Notes under the pieces: generated by a model
What the model was told of the DNA's origin: nothing
What the model saw: the letters and a program-made list of their open reading frames with translations, nothing else
The model's database searches: none
Position numbers and translations under genes: made by a program
Assembly: GCF_037153975.1 (NCBI RefSeq)
Contig: NZ_JBBAYJ010000002.1
Span: 163,583 to 227,582, forward strand
Length of the DNA stretch: 64,000 bases
Direction: 5' to 3'
DNA from: Aquipuribacter sp. SD81
GTDB taxonomy: Bacteria; Actinomycetota; Actinomycetes; Actinomycetales; JBBAYJ01
In this document: one piece after another, positions 1-8,433 of the stretch
Layout: each line of letters opens with the position of its first letter
Numbering within the stretch: position 1 is the stretch's first letter

Positions 1-433
1 GACCGGGGTAGCGCGTCTCCGGGGCGAGCCGGTACTCCACCGACACCACCGCGAGCCGCAGCGCCTCGGCGAGCGCGAGGACCGGCATGAGGTCGCGTCG
101 TGCGTTGCCGGCGACGAGGCCGCCGCCGTGCACGAAGTACAGGACCGGCACGGGGCCGGGCAGGTCGGCGTCGGTCGGCAGGCAGACGACGAGCGGGACG
201 TCCGGCTGGTCCCCTTCCCCCGGCACGACCACGTCGCGCACCGCGAAGCGGCCGCCGCGCGACAGCGCCTCGTCGTCGGGGTCCGGGTCGGCGGGCGGGC
301 GCTCGCGGACCGCGACGACCTCCTCCGGCAGCATCGCGGTCACGAGCTCGTCGGCGTGCAGCTCGAGCGCCCGGGCGACGTCCGGGTCGAAAGGCGGGCG
401 CACGACGTCGGTGCGCGGGGCGGGCAGGCTCAT
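1..433 (-). CDS. alpha/beta hydrolase (carboxylesterase, HSL-like), 3' part cut by window edge
   Basis: About 144 N-terminal residues are present; the gene runs off the left edge. The translation contains an HGGG oxyanion-hole motif at about residues 102-105, followed by a segment with VSVEYRLAPE, the classic signature of the hormone-sensitive-lipase/esterase subfamily. The catalytic Ser, Asp and His would lie beyond the window. The ATG overlaps the TGA of the upstream permease gene (ATGA, 430-433), so it is the last visible gene of the sugar ABC operon and is probably translationally coupled. By family knowledge it hydrolyses ester bonds, and by context I infer deacylation of the imported sugar (for example acetylated or feruloylated oligosaccharides). 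The substrate is a guess; the family call is secure. Confidence 0.85.
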   Translation of the reverse strand, partial: MSLPAPRTDVVRPPFDPDVARALELHADELVTAMLPEEVVAVRERPPADPDPDDEALSRGGRFAVRDVVVPGEGDQPDVPLVVCLPTDADLPGPVPVLYFVHGGGLVAGNARRDLMPVLALAEALRLAVVSVEYRLAPETRYPG

Positions 434-1254
434 CCCTTCACCGACCCCTGCAGCAGCGCGGACACGAACTGGCGCTGGAAGACGAGGAACACCAGCAGCG
501 TGGGCGTGAGGATGAGCAGCGACCCCGCGCACAGCAGCGGGATGTCGGTGCCCCACTGCCCCTGGAACGCACCGAGCGCGCCGGCCATCGTCCGCTTGCC
601 GGGGTCGTCGACGAGCACGATGGCGAGGAGGAACTGGTTCCACGTCCACAGGAACAGCAGGATCGCCAGCGACGACAGCGCCGGCGCCGCGAGCGGCACG
701 TGGATCCGCCACAGCTGCTGCCACGTGCTCGCGCCGTCGATCTGGGCCGCCTCCACGAGCTCCTTCGGCATGGTGACGAAGTGGGCGCGCATCCACAGCA
801 CCGCGAACGGCATGAACAGCCCGATGAGCGGCAGCACGATGGCCCACCTCGTGTTGAGCAGCCCGAGGTCGCGCATCTGGTAGTACAGCGGGATGACGAT
901 GCCCTCGAAGGGCAGCGTGAGCCCGAGCACGAACAGCAGGAACACGACACCGCTGCCCCGCATGCGCAGCTGGCCGAAGGCGTAGCCGGCGAGCGTGCCG
1001 AGCACGAGGGCGAGCGGCACGACCCCCACCACGATGAGACAGCTCGACCACAGCAGGCGGCCCATGTCCGCGGACGTGAACGCCCGGGCGAAGTTCTGCC
1101 ACTGCGGGTCCGCCGGCCACGACAGGCCCTGCGGGTAGGTGCCGGACGGGTGCAGCGCCGTGGCGAGCAGGCTGACGAACGGCAGCACCGTCACGGCCAT
1201 GAGCAGCACGAGGACGAGCCGGCCGAGCAGCGCCTCGCCGCGACCGACGATCAC
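430..1254 (-). CDS. carbohydrate ABC transporter permease, MalG/LacG type
   Basis: Protein of 274 residues with about six hydrophobic segments. The first is LVLVLLMAVTVLPFVSLLA near the N-terminus. The EAA loop contacting the ATPase reads LVEAAQIDGASTWQQLWRIH at about residues 165-185. It is an inner-membrane subunit of a CUT1-type sugar importer. The start is a GTG at 1252-1254 that overlaps the TGA of the upstream permease (GTGA), so the two permeases are coupled. Its own stop overlaps the start of the hydrolase. The operon encodes no ATP-binding subunit; in actinomycetes such importers commonly share one MsiK-like ATPase encoded elsewhere. The exact sugar cannot be read from sequence. Confidence 0.93.
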   Translation of the reverse strand: MIVGRGEALLGRLVLVLLMAVTVLPFVSLLATALHPSGTYPQGLSWPADPQWQNFARAFTSADMGRLLWSSCLIVVGVVPLALVLGTLAGYAFGQLRMRGSGVVFLLFVLGLTLPFEGIVIPLYYQMRDLGLLNTRWAIVLPLIGLFMPFAVLWMRAHFVTMPKELVEAAQIDGASTWQQLWRIHVPLAAPALSSLAILLFLWTWNQFLLAIVLVDDPGKRTMAGALGAFQGQWGTDIPLLCAGSLLILTPTLLVFLVFQRQFVSALLQGSVKG

Positions 1255-2225
1255 GAGTCCCCCTTCCGGACGAGGTACTGCACCGGCAGGACGCACAGCA
1301 GCACGAGCGCCACGAGGACGACCGCGAGCGCGGAGGCGAGCCCGATCTCGCGCGAGGCGAAGGCGAGGTAGTAGATCTGCAGCCCTGGTACGAGCGTCTG
1401 CCCGCCCGGACCGCCCTGGGTCGAGATGTAGACGATGTCGAAGCTCGCGAGGGCCGCGATGACCGTCACGGTCACGCAGACGGCGATCTCCTGACGCACG
1501 CCGGGCACCGTGACGGCGAGGAACTCCCGCACCGGCCCGGCCCCGTCGATCCGCGCCGCCTCGTACAGCGACGTGTCGATCTTCGTCATGCCGGACAGCA
1601 GCAGCAGGGTGCACAGGCCGAGCAGCACCCACGCGCCGATGACGCCGACCGCCGGCAGGGCCCAGTCGAAGTCACCGAGCCACGCCCGGGCCACCGAGCC
1701 GAGGCCCACCGCCCGCAGGAGCTGGTTGACGGCGCCGGTCGACGACAGAAGCCAGCTCCACGTGATGCCGGCCGCGACGAGCGGGATGACCTGCGGGAGG
1801 AACACGACGGTCCGGGCGACCGTCGCGAGCCGGCTCGTGGCGATGCGCCGGATGGTCGCGGCGGTCACGAGCCCGAGCAGCACCGGCACGCCGCTGAAGA
1901 ACAGGATGAGGGTGACGGCGTTGAGCAGGGAGCCGTACAGCGTCGGGTCGGTGACCACGCGCACGTAGTTGTCGAGCCCGACGGGCGTCGAGGGACCGAC
2001 GCCGTTCCACTCGTACAGCGAGTACTGCGCCGTGATGGCGAGCGGCCGGAGCACGAAGACGCCGTAGAAGGCCGCGGCGGGCAGGACGAGGAGCCAGCCG
2101 ACGAGGTCGTCGCGGCGCCGACGGGCGGCGCGACGCCTCGTGCGGTCCGACCCGTCCACCGGGGGACGGTCGGTCGCGGCCGCGGCCGTTCGCCGCGCCG
2201 CCGGTGGACGGGTCTCCGCGATCAC
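1251..2225 (-). CDS. carbohydrate ABC transporter permease, MalF/LacF type
   Basis: Protein of 324 residues. An arginine-rich N-terminal tail (about residues 1-40) precedes six predicted membrane spans, beginning with LVGWLLVLPAAAFYGVFVL. The EAA loop SLYEAARIDGAGPVREF lies at about residues 220-237, and the conserved TQGGPGGQT segment follows near residue 270. It pairs with the MalG-type permease to form the membrane channel of a CUT1 importer. The GTG start at 2223-2225 overlaps the TGA of the solute-binding-protein gene (GTGA). Order SBP-MalF-MalG is the standard operon order. Confidence 0.93.
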   Translation of the reverse strand: MIAETRPPAARRTAAAATDRPPVDGSDRTRRRAARRRRDDLVGWLLVLPAAAFYGVFVLRPLAITAQYSLYEWNGVGPSTPVGLDNYVRVVTDPTLYGSLLNAVTLILFFSGVPVLLGLVTAATIRRIATSRLATVARTVVFLPQVIPLVAAGITWSWLLSSTGAVNQLLRAVGLGSVARAWLGDFDWALPAVGVIGAWVLLGLCTLLLLSGMTKIDTSLYEAARIDGAGPVREFLAVTVPGVRQEIAVCVTVTVIAALASFDIVYISTQGGPGGQTLVPGLQIYYLAFASREIGLASALAVVLVALVLLCVLPVQYLVRKGDS

Positions 2226-3628
2226 CGGCCGGCGACCTGGCTCTCGTAGTCCGCCTGCACCGTCGCGAGCAGGTCGGCGGGCTCGACCTGCCCCGCGACC
2301 AGCTGCTGCAGCTGCGGCGTCCAGCTCTGCGCGTAGATGGACCCGGTCGCGTTGGCGATGAAGTCCATCGCACCGTCGTCCTCGGCGATGGTCGCGCCCG
2401 CCTCGAGCGTCTCGGCGGTCACGCTGCCCTCGTCGACCGGCGGCATGTAGGCGTCGGCGGGACCCATGGGCCGCGAGCCGCCGACCTCGACGAGGATGTC
2501 GCGGGCCGTCTCCGACGTCGCGGTCCAGTCGAGGAAGAACGCCGCGCAGTCGGGGTTCGCCGCGTTCGCGCTGACACCGAACGTGAGCGGCGCGGACATG
2601 GCGGCCTGTGGGCCGCCCTCCTCCAGCGGCGGCATGAGGAAGAAGCCGACGTTGCCCGGCATCTGCTCGTCGAGGTTCCCCGACTCCCAGTCGCCGTTGA
2701 AGATGAAGAGGCTGTCGCCCTCGATGAAGCGGGCCATCATCATCGAGTAGTCGAGGGAGTTGACGTCGTCGGCGAAGTAGCCCGCGTCGATCCAGCCCTG
2801 CAGGTGCTCGACCGCCTCGAGGTTCTCCGGGGTGTCGATGGTGGCGTCCGGCTGCTGGTAGATCCACGAGTTGATCGCCCCCGGGTCGCCGTAGGCGGCC
2901 ATGAGGTTCTGCAACGGGAAGGCGAGGCCGCCCGTCGCGCCGCCGTTGAACTGCACGAGCGGCGTGATGCCCGCGTCGACCGCGGCCTGCATGACCTCGT
3001 CGAGCTCGGCGAGCGTGGCGGGCGGCTCCGTCATGCCGACCTGCTCCGCGAGCTCGCGGTTGTAGAAGATGCCGGTCATCGAGGAGTTGATGCCCATGGC
3101 GTAGAGCGGCCCGTCGCCGCGGCGCCCCTCGTCGTCGACGCGCATCTGCTCCAGCTGGGACTCCGGCCACTCGTCCCAGCCGAACGCCTCCGCGTAGGGG
3201 TCCATGTTGAGCAGCAGCCCGTCGGCGGCGAGCTCGGACACCTGCGGCAGGCGCATGAGGTCCGGCGGGTCGTCGGCGAGCACGCGGGGGGCGTTCTGCG
3301 TGAGGACGGCGAACTGGTCCTCGCGCACCTCCCACGTCACGTTGGGGTACTCCTCCATGAAGGCGTCGGTGAGCGCGGTCGCGACGGGGAAGCCCGTCTC
3401 GAAGTACGCCTCCATGGTGATCGGGTCGTCGCCGCAGTCGACGTCGGAGGCCACGGCGGCCCCGCTGGGGTCCGCGGAGCCCTCCGCGGCGGGGGCGCTC
3501 GCGTCGTCCGGCGCGGCCGCGTCGGTCGTGGACCCGCCCGGCGCGGAGCACGCCGCGAGGGGCAGCAGGCCGGCGAGGACGGCGGCGGGGATGAGTACGG
3601 GGTGGCGGTGCGTCCTCAGAGGGCGCAT
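2222..3628 (-). CDS. sugar ABC transporter solute-binding lipoprotein
   Basis: Protein of 468 residues with a lipoprotein signal peptide: a basic start, hydrophobic core LIPAAVLAGLLPLAAC and lipobox LAAC, so the mature N-terminal Cys (about residue 27) is lipidated and the protein sits on the outer face of the membrane. After a low-complexity Ala/Asp/Ser linker comes a type-1 extracellular solute-binding fold, with a segment FIEGDSLFIFNGDWESGN typical of sugar binders. AGGAAGG lies a few bases upstream of the ATG. It is the first gene of a four-gene operon, divergent from a LacI regulator with an operator-like palindrome between them. Family certain; ligand unknown, probably an oligosaccharide. 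Confidence 0.93.
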   Translation of the reverse strand: MRPLRTHRHPVLIPAAVLAGLLPLAACSAPGGSTTDAAAPDDASAPAAEGSADPSGAAVASDVDCGDDPITMEAYFETGFPVATALTDAFMEEYPNVTWEVREDQFAVLTQNAPRVLADDPPDLMRLPQVSELAADGLLLNMDPYAEAFGWDEWPESQLEQMRVDDEGRRGDGPLYAMGINSSMTGIFYNRELAEQVGMTEPPATLAELDEVMQAAVDAGITPLVQFNGGATGGLAFPLQNLMAAYGDPGAINSWIYQQPDATIDTPENLEAVEHLQGWIDAGYFADDVNSLDYSMMMARFIEGDSLFIFNGDWESGNLDEQMPGNVGFFLMPPLEEGGPQAAMSAPLTFGVSANAANPDCAAFFLDWTATSETARDILVEVGGSRPMGPADAYMPPVDEGSVTAETLEAGATIAEDDGAMDFIANATGSIYAQSWTPQLQQLVAGQVEPADLLATVQADYESQVAGR

Positions 3629-3676
3629 GTGGGCCTTCCTCTCGTCGTCGAGTCTTGGGCCGACGGCCGACCGTCG

Positions 3677-3696
3677 GTGCTAAATCGCGTTAGCAC
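3677..3696. promoter_or_regulatory. LacI-type operator between divergent ABC operon and regulator
   Basis: A 20-bp inverted repeat, GTGCTAA-N6-TTAGCAC, with perfect 7-bp arms, lies 49 bp upstream of the binding-protein ATG and 70 bp upstream of the lacI-family ATG. Length and symmetry match operators of LacI-family dimers. On the minus strand a TTGACG hexamer at 3725-3730 could be the -35 of the ABC promoter, which would place the palindrome around its -10 or start point, a repressing position. The promoter part is inference; the palindrome is plain in the sequence. Confidence 0.72.
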
Positions 3697-3766
3697 GGCG
3701 ATGCTGACACCCGGGTTGTACTACCGTCAACCGCTGGGCGAGGCGGTCGCCCCCGAGGAGGTGGGC

Positions 3767-4852
3767 ATGCCGAGGACGCGGGCGACCCTCGCGGACGTGG
3801 CCCGGGCCGCCGGGGTGTCGTCCACCGCGGCCTCGCTCGTGCTGTCCGGGCGCGCGCGGGAGATGCGCATCTCCCGCGACGTGGAGGAGCGGGTCGTGCG
3901 CGCGGCGGGCGAGCTGTCGTACCGCCGCAACTTCGTGTCGGTGGGGCTGCGGACGGGCCGCACGGGCACGCTCGGCTTCGTCTCCGACACCGTCGCCACG
4001 TCGCAGCTCGCGGGCAACATGATCAAGGGGGCGCTCGAGCGGGCGCGCGAGCGCGACCTCATGCTGCTCATCGCGGAGTCCGGCGGCGACCCCGACGACG
4101 AGCGCCGCCTCCTGGCCGCGATGGGCGACCGGCAGGTCGACGGCCTGGTCCTCGCGAGCATGTACACGCGCGAGCGTGACGACCCGACCCCGGGCGTCCA
4201 CGTCCCGGTGGTGCTCCTCAACGCGGCGGCGCCGGCCGGGTCCGGCGTGCCGACGGTCGTGCCCGACGAGCTCGGGGCCGGACGAGCCGCCGCGCGGACC
4301 CTGCTGGCGGCCGGTCACCGCGACGGCATCCACCTCGTCGGGGTCGGCGTGACCGCCGAGGAGGTGCCGCCCGGGACCGTCGCCGGCCTCGAGCGCCTGC
4401 GCGGGATCACCGAGGCGCTCGCGGAGGTCGGCGAGCGGCCCGCCGGCGGCATGCTGTGCACGGCGTGGCAGCCGCCGGACGGCTACGAGGCGACGCGCGC
4501 GCTGCTCGCCCACGACCGGCCGACGGCGCTGCTGTGCTTCAACGACCACCTCGCGCTCGGGGCGTACCAGGCGCTCGCGGAGGCCGGGCTCCGCGTGCCC
4601 GACGACGTGTCGGTCGTCGCCTTCGACGACGTCCCGCTCGCCGGCTGGCTCCGCCCGGCGCTCACGACCGTCGCCCTGCCGCACCACGCGCTCGGTCGCG
4701 CCGCCATCGACGTGCTCGTCGACCTGGTCGGCGGTGGCAGCGGTGACGGCGGTGCCCACGACGGACACGGTGACGGCCCCGCGCACGTGCGCCTGCCCAT
4801 GCCCCTGCGCGTCCGGGAGTCCGTGGCCCCGCCGCGCGAGCACCCGGTCTGA
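3767..4852 (+). CDS. LacI-family transcriptional regulator
   Basis: Protein of 361 residues. The N-terminal helix-turn-helix plus hinge helix occupies about residues 3-58 (ATLADVARAAGVSSTAASLV), followed by a periplasmic-binding-protein-like effector domain with NDHLALGAYQALAEAGLRVP and the SVVAFDDVPLA segment near the C-terminus. The ATG is preceded by GAGGAGG at a good distance; an in-frame GTG lies six bases upstream but lacks such a site. A His/Asp/Gly-rich stretch (GGGSGDGGAHDGHGDG) interrupts the C-terminal part. It is divergent from the sugar ABC operon and most likely represses it until the imported sugar or a breakdown product binds. Confidence 0.93.
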   Translation: MPRTRATLADVARAAGVSSTAASLVLSGRAREMRISRDVEERVVRAAGELSYRRNFVSVGLRTGRTGTLGFVSDTVATSQLAGNMIKGALERARERDLMLLIAESGGDPDDERRLLAAMGDRQVDGLVLASMYTRERDDPTPGVHVPVVLLNAAAPAGSGVPTVVPDELGAGRAAARTLLAAGHRDGIHLVGVGVTAEEVPPGTVAGLERLRGITEALAEVGERPAGGMLCTAWQPPDGYEATRALLAHDRPTALLCFNDHLALGAYQALAEAGLRVPDDVSVVAFDDVPLAGWLRPALTTVALPHHALGRAAIDVLVDLVGGGSGDGGAHDGHGDGPAHVRLPMPLRVRESVAPPREHPV

Positions 4853-4871
4853 CGACCCGGCCCGCGGGTCG

Positions 4872-5066
4872 GTCGTGCACGACCACCTGGGGGGACACCC
4901 CGGGCTGCATCGGTCATGCACGACTGAGTCACGCGCGACAGAGTCGTGCGCGACGCAGTCGTGCGCGAGAGGTCGTGCACGACACGGTCGTGCACGACAC
5001 GGTCGCGCGTCAGCGACAGCACACGCACCTCCCTCAGGACGGTCGCGCACGACACGGTCGTGCGTG
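4872..5066. repeat. cluster A of GTCGTGCACGAC palindromes
   Basis: The 255-bp gap between lacI and the amine oxidase carries a cluster of the 12-bp perfect palindrome GTCGTGCACGAC. Exact copies are at 4872-4883, 4972-4983 and 4987-4998. One-base or two-base variants are at 4913-4924, 4943-4954, 4958-4969 and 5042-5053, with further decayed copies near 5002 and 5057. Copies are often joined by short ACAC/ACAG/ACGCA linkers, giving about 15-bp spacing. Related clusters lie at 27379-27447 and 29359-29482. A weak 6-bp hairpin at 4854-4870 may end the lacI transcript. Confidence 0.8.
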
Positions 5067-5107
5067 CGGACCGGGCGTCACCTCACCGCTACCGGAGCCC
5101 CGGGCCG

Positions 5108-6475
5108 GTGCCCGACACTGTCGTCGTGATCGACGTCGTGGTCGTCGGGGCCGGGCTCGCGGGACTCGCCGCGGCCGAGGCCCTCGTGCGGGACGGCGCG
5201 GAGGTCGCCGTCCTCGAGGCACGCGACCGGGTCGGTGGCCGCGTCCACGACGCCGCACTGCCGGACGGCGGCTGGGTCGAGCTGGGCGCGCAGTGGGTCG
5301 GCACGGAGCACGCCCGGGTCCTCGGGCTCGCCCGTGAGCTGGGGGTGGCGACCGTCGCGGGCCACCACCGGGACGGCTGGGCCGTCGAGCAGCGCGGTGG
5401 CGGGCTCTTCCGCGGGCGCCGGCCGTTCGACGGCGCGCGGGGCGAGGCGCTGCAGGCGGCCGCGCGGCTGCTCGCGGACTCCGCGGAGGCGGCGACCCGC
5501 GACCCCGTCGCGGCGGCGGCGTTGCGCGACGCGACCGTCGCCTCGTGGACGACCGCGCACGTCGAGGACCCGCTCGTGCGGGGGTTCCTGCACCAGGCGC
5601 TGGCGAACGAGGCGAGCGCGGACCCCGGCGAGGTGAGCGCGGCGCTGCTCGTCGACGTCCTCGACGGCTACCTCGACGGCGACGGCCCCCTCGCCGACGT
5701 CGAGGCCTTCCGGCTGCGCGGCGGGCCGCAGCAGCTCGCCACGGGTCTGGCCGGCCGGCTGCCCCCCGGCACGCTCCACCTGGGTCAGCCGGTACGGGCC
5801 GTGCGGCTGCGCGACGGCGCCGTCGAGGTCGTGAGCGGCGACCCCGCCCGCCCCGACGTCACCACGGCGGGCGCGGTCGTGCTCGCCGTCCCGCTGTCCC
5901 TCGTGGTCCGCCTGCACCTCGACCCGCCGTTGCCGGGACCCGTCGACGCCGCGCTGCAGCGGCTGCCCATGGCCTCCGTCGTGAAGGCGGCGCTGGTGTG
6001 GGAGCGCCCGGTCTGGCGCGAGCACGACCGCTCGGGCCTCGTCGTCGGGGACGGCGAGCCGTGGTGCACCTTCGTCGACTCCTCCCCCGCCACGGACCGG
6101 CCCGGCGCCGGCGTGCTCACCGGCTTCGCGGTCGGCGCGCAGGCACGCCGGCTCTCTGGAGCAGGCCCGGACGCCCGCCGCGCCGCGCTCCTCGCCGGCG
6201 TCCGGCGGGCCCTCGGCGATGCGGTCGCCGACGCCCTCGGAGAGCCCGTCGGGTACGTGGAGGGCGACTGGGTGGGCGAGGAGTGGACGCGCGGCGGCTA
6301 CGGCCCGCTCGTGCTGCCCGGCACGGACCCCGTCGCGCTCGCCACGCTGCTGCGCGAGCCGTGGCACGACGGCCGCGTCGTGCTCGCCTCCGCCGACCTC
6401 GACGAGGAGTGGCCGTCGTACATGGAGGGCGCGCTCCGGCAGGGCTCCGCCGTGGTCACGAGGCTCGCCCGCTGA
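5108..6475 (+). CDS. flavin monoamine oxidase family protein
   Basis: Protein of about 455 residues. The N-terminal FAD-binding Rossmann motif reads VVVGAGLAGLAAAEALVRDG, followed by VLEARDRVGGRV, the GG doublet of amine oxidases. GWVELGAQWVG and the C-terminal VLASADLDEEWPSYMEGAL (substrate-domain closing and FAD contact) complete the family pattern, and the length is normal. I chose the GTG at 5108 because GGAG precedes it; a GTG at 5126 would remove six residues. It presumably oxidises a primary or secondary amine to an aldehyde with release of H2O2. It stands alone, with the palindrome cluster upstream and a convergent polyol dehydrogenase downstream, so the substrate is not indicated. 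Confidence 0.88.
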   Translation: MPDTVVVIDVVVVGAGLAGLAAAEALVRDGAEVAVLEARDRVGGRVHDAALPDGGWVELGAQWVGTEHARVLGLARELGVATVAGHHRDGWAVEQRGGGLFRGRRPFDGARGEALQAAARLLADSAEAATRDPVAAAALRDATVASWTTAHVEDPLVRGFLHQALANEASADPGEVSAALLVDVLDGYLDGDGPLADVEAFRLRGGPQQLATGLAGRLPPGTLHLGQPVRAVRLRDGAVEVVSGDPARPDVTTAGAVVLAVPLSLVVRLHLDPPLPGPVDAALQRLPMASVVKAALVWERPVWREHDRSGLVVGDGEPWCTFVDSSPATDRPGAGVLTGFAVGAQARRLSGAGPDARRAALLAGVRRALGDAVADALGEPVGYVEGDWVGEEWTRGGYGPLVLPGTDPVALATLLREPWHDGRVVLASADLDEEWPSYMEGALRQGSAVVTRLAR

Positions 6476-6478
6476 CCG

Positions 6479-7987
6479 TCAGCCGACGACCTCCCGCAGC
6501 GCGGCGTCGGCGCCGGTGGAGCGCAGCGTCCGCAGCGAGCGCAGGTACGGCTCGGTGAAGGCCGGCTCGTCGACGAGGCCGCCGAACAGGTCCGGGTCGC
6601 GGAGGAAGGCGAGCTCGTCCTCCTCGTGGCGCGCCGCGGCGGCCATGACCCGCCCCCGCAGCCGGTCGACCACCTCGATGGGCCGCCCCTGCTCGTCGAC
6701 GCCCTCCGCGTAGCGCGCCCACGCCGCGACGACGAGGGCCGCGTGGTCGACCGACCCGCCCGCGGCGAGCCGCTCGCGCACGACCGGCAGCAGCCACTTC
6801 GGGATCCGGTCGGAGCTGAAGGCGCACAGCCGCGCGAGGGTGTCGGCGATCTGCGGGTTGGCGAACCGCTCGAGCAGCGTCGCCTTGTACTCCTCGAGGT
6901 CCATGCCCGGCACCTCGTGAAGCGTCGGGGTCGCCTCCAGGTCCATGTAGCCGCGCAGCAGGCGCCGGAAGTCGTCGCGGTCGAGCACCTCGTGGGCGTA
7001 GGTGTGCCCCGCGAGGTGCCCGAGGTAGGCGATCGCCTGGTGGCTCGCGTTGAGCAAGCGCAGCTTGATGAGCTCGTACGGCTCGACGCTGTCGGCCATC
7101 TGGACGCCGACCTCCTCCCACGCGGGCCGGCCGAGCGGGAACCGCTCCTCCACGACCCACTGGGTGAACGGCTCGCACACGACGGGCCAGCGGTCCGCCA
7201 GGCCGGCGGTAGCGGCCAGCGCCTCGCGGTCGCCGTCGCGGGTGACGGGCGTGATGCGGTCGACCATGCAGTTGGGGAAGGCGACCTCGGAGGCCACCCA
7301 CTCCCCCAGCGCGGGGTCGGCGAGCCGGGCGTACGCGGCGACCATGCGCCGGGCGATGTCGCCGTTGCCCTGCAGGTTGTCGCACGAGAGCACCGTGAAG
7401 GGCGGCACCCCGCGCTCGCGGCGCAGGCGCAGCGCCGCGAGCAGCAGCCCGAACGTCGTCGTCGGGGCGGCCCCGGGCACGAGGTCGGCCTGCAGGGCCG
7501 GGTCGGACGCGTCGAGCTCACCGGTCACCTGGTGCACGTGGTAGCCGCCCTCGGTCACGGTCAGCGACACGATGCGGACGGCCGGGTCGGCCATCCGCTC
7601 GACGACGGCGTGCGGGTCGTCCGGCAGCAGCAGGTACTCCACGAGCGAGCCGACGACGCGCGGCTCGAGCCGGTCGTCGGCGTGCTTCACCACGACGGTG
7701 TAGAGGCAGTCCTGGGCGCGCAGCGCGTCGCGCATGGCGGCGTCGGCGGGGAGGATCCCCACGCCGCACACGCCCCAGCCGAGGGCGTCGCCGCCGCGGG
7801 CGAGCAGGTCGTCGAGGTACACGGCCTGGTGCGCGCGGTGGAAGCCGCCCACCCCCAGGTGCACGATCCCCGCCGTCACCCGGGACCGGTCGTACGGCGG
7901 TGCGGGCACGCCGGGCGGCACGTCCGGCAGCCGCGTCACGGCGGCCCCGTCCGGCGTCCCGACCTCGGCCTCGGTCGTCCCCGTCAT
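6479..7987 (-). CDS. mannitol 2-dehydrogenase / fructuronate reductase family polyol dehydrogenase
   Basis: Protein of 502 residues, the usual size of long-chain polyol dehydrogenases. The N-terminal NAD-binding region has GIVHLGVGGFHRAHQAVYLD; later come FPNCMVDRITP and the catalytic-domain block ELIKLRLLNASHQAIAYLGH with the conserved Lys and Asn-x-x-His. Such enzymes oxidise D-mannitol, D-arabinitol or related polyols to ketoses (or reduce uronates) with NAD(P). GGAAAC lies just before the ATG. The gene is divergent from the second ABC operon (start 8434), whose transporter resembles polyol importers, so I infer that it oxidises the imported polyol in the cytoplasm. The exact polyol is undetermined. 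Confidence 0.9.
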   Translation of the reverse strand: MTGTTEAEVGTPDGAAVTRLPDVPPGVPAPPYDRSRVTAGIVHLGVGGFHRAHQAVYLDDLLARGGDALGWGVCGVGILPADAAMRDALRAQDCLYTVVVKHADDRLEPRVVGSLVEYLLLPDDPHAVVERMADPAVRIVSLTVTEGGYHVHQVTGELDASDPALQADLVPGAAPTTTFGLLLAALRLRRERGVPPFTVLSCDNLQGNGDIARRMVAAYARLADPALGEWVASEVAFPNCMVDRITPVTRDGDREALAATAGLADRWPVVCEPFTQWVVEERFPLGRPAWEEVGVQMADSVEPYELIKLRLLNASHQAIAYLGHLAGHTYAHEVLDRDDFRRLLRGYMDLEATPTLHEVPGMDLEEYKATLLERFANPQIADTLARLCAFSSDRIPKWLLPVVRERLAAGGSVDHAALVVAAWARYAEGVDEQGRPIEVVDRLRGRVMAAAARHEEDELAFLRDPDLFGGLVDEPAFTEPYLRSLRTLRSTGADAALREVVG

Positions 7988-8162
7988 GCCCGTTTCCTTC
8001 CGTACGTCGCTGCACGCCCGTGGGAGCCCAACACGCGGGAGGTGCCCGGCGTCGCTGCTCACAGGCTGTCTGGTCGGCCACCGCACGGCGGCGCGGGTCA
8101 CTGTAGCCACAGACTCGGGCGGTCCGGAAGGTCACGGTCCTGCGAAAGTGTGGGAACAGGGG

Positions 8163-8191
8163 TTGGCATCCCACCGACTCGGGTCTAGCGT
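8163..8191 (+). promoter_or_regulatory. candidate promoter of the polyol ABC operon (within a 446-bp gap)
   Basis: TTGGCA (8163-8168), a 17-bp spacer and TAGCGT (8186-8191) form a housekeeping-type promoter on the plus strand. It would start transcription near 8198 and give a leader of about 235 nt before the binding-protein gene. The rest of the gap 7988-8433 has no gene I accept; a GTG-started open frame at 8198-8437 is discussed among the findings. Evidence is sequence match only. Confidence 0.45.
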
Positions 8192-8433
8192 GCACCCGTG
8201 CCGGGGTTCCGGCGGTGGCGTCGGGCCGAAGGTGGCCGGGCGGCGGCGCAGGAGCCTCGCGGACGAGGCGACGGGGCCGGGCGCGGTCGCGGACGACCGC
8301 CGGCCCGTCCCGAGCCCCTGGCACGCGGCACCGACGCGGGCTCGGCCTCCGGGCCCGGGACCGAGCACCGGAACCGAGCACCCCCTACCGACCGGGACCC
8401 ACCGGCTCCCGGCGCGAGACACCGAGGAGACAC

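Noticed and set aside
2204..3766. Long N-terminal extension of the LacI regulator
   Set aside because: The open frame upstream of 3767 is antisense to the binding-protein gene; the ATG at 3767 has its own GAGGAGG site and directly precedes the helix-turn-helix.
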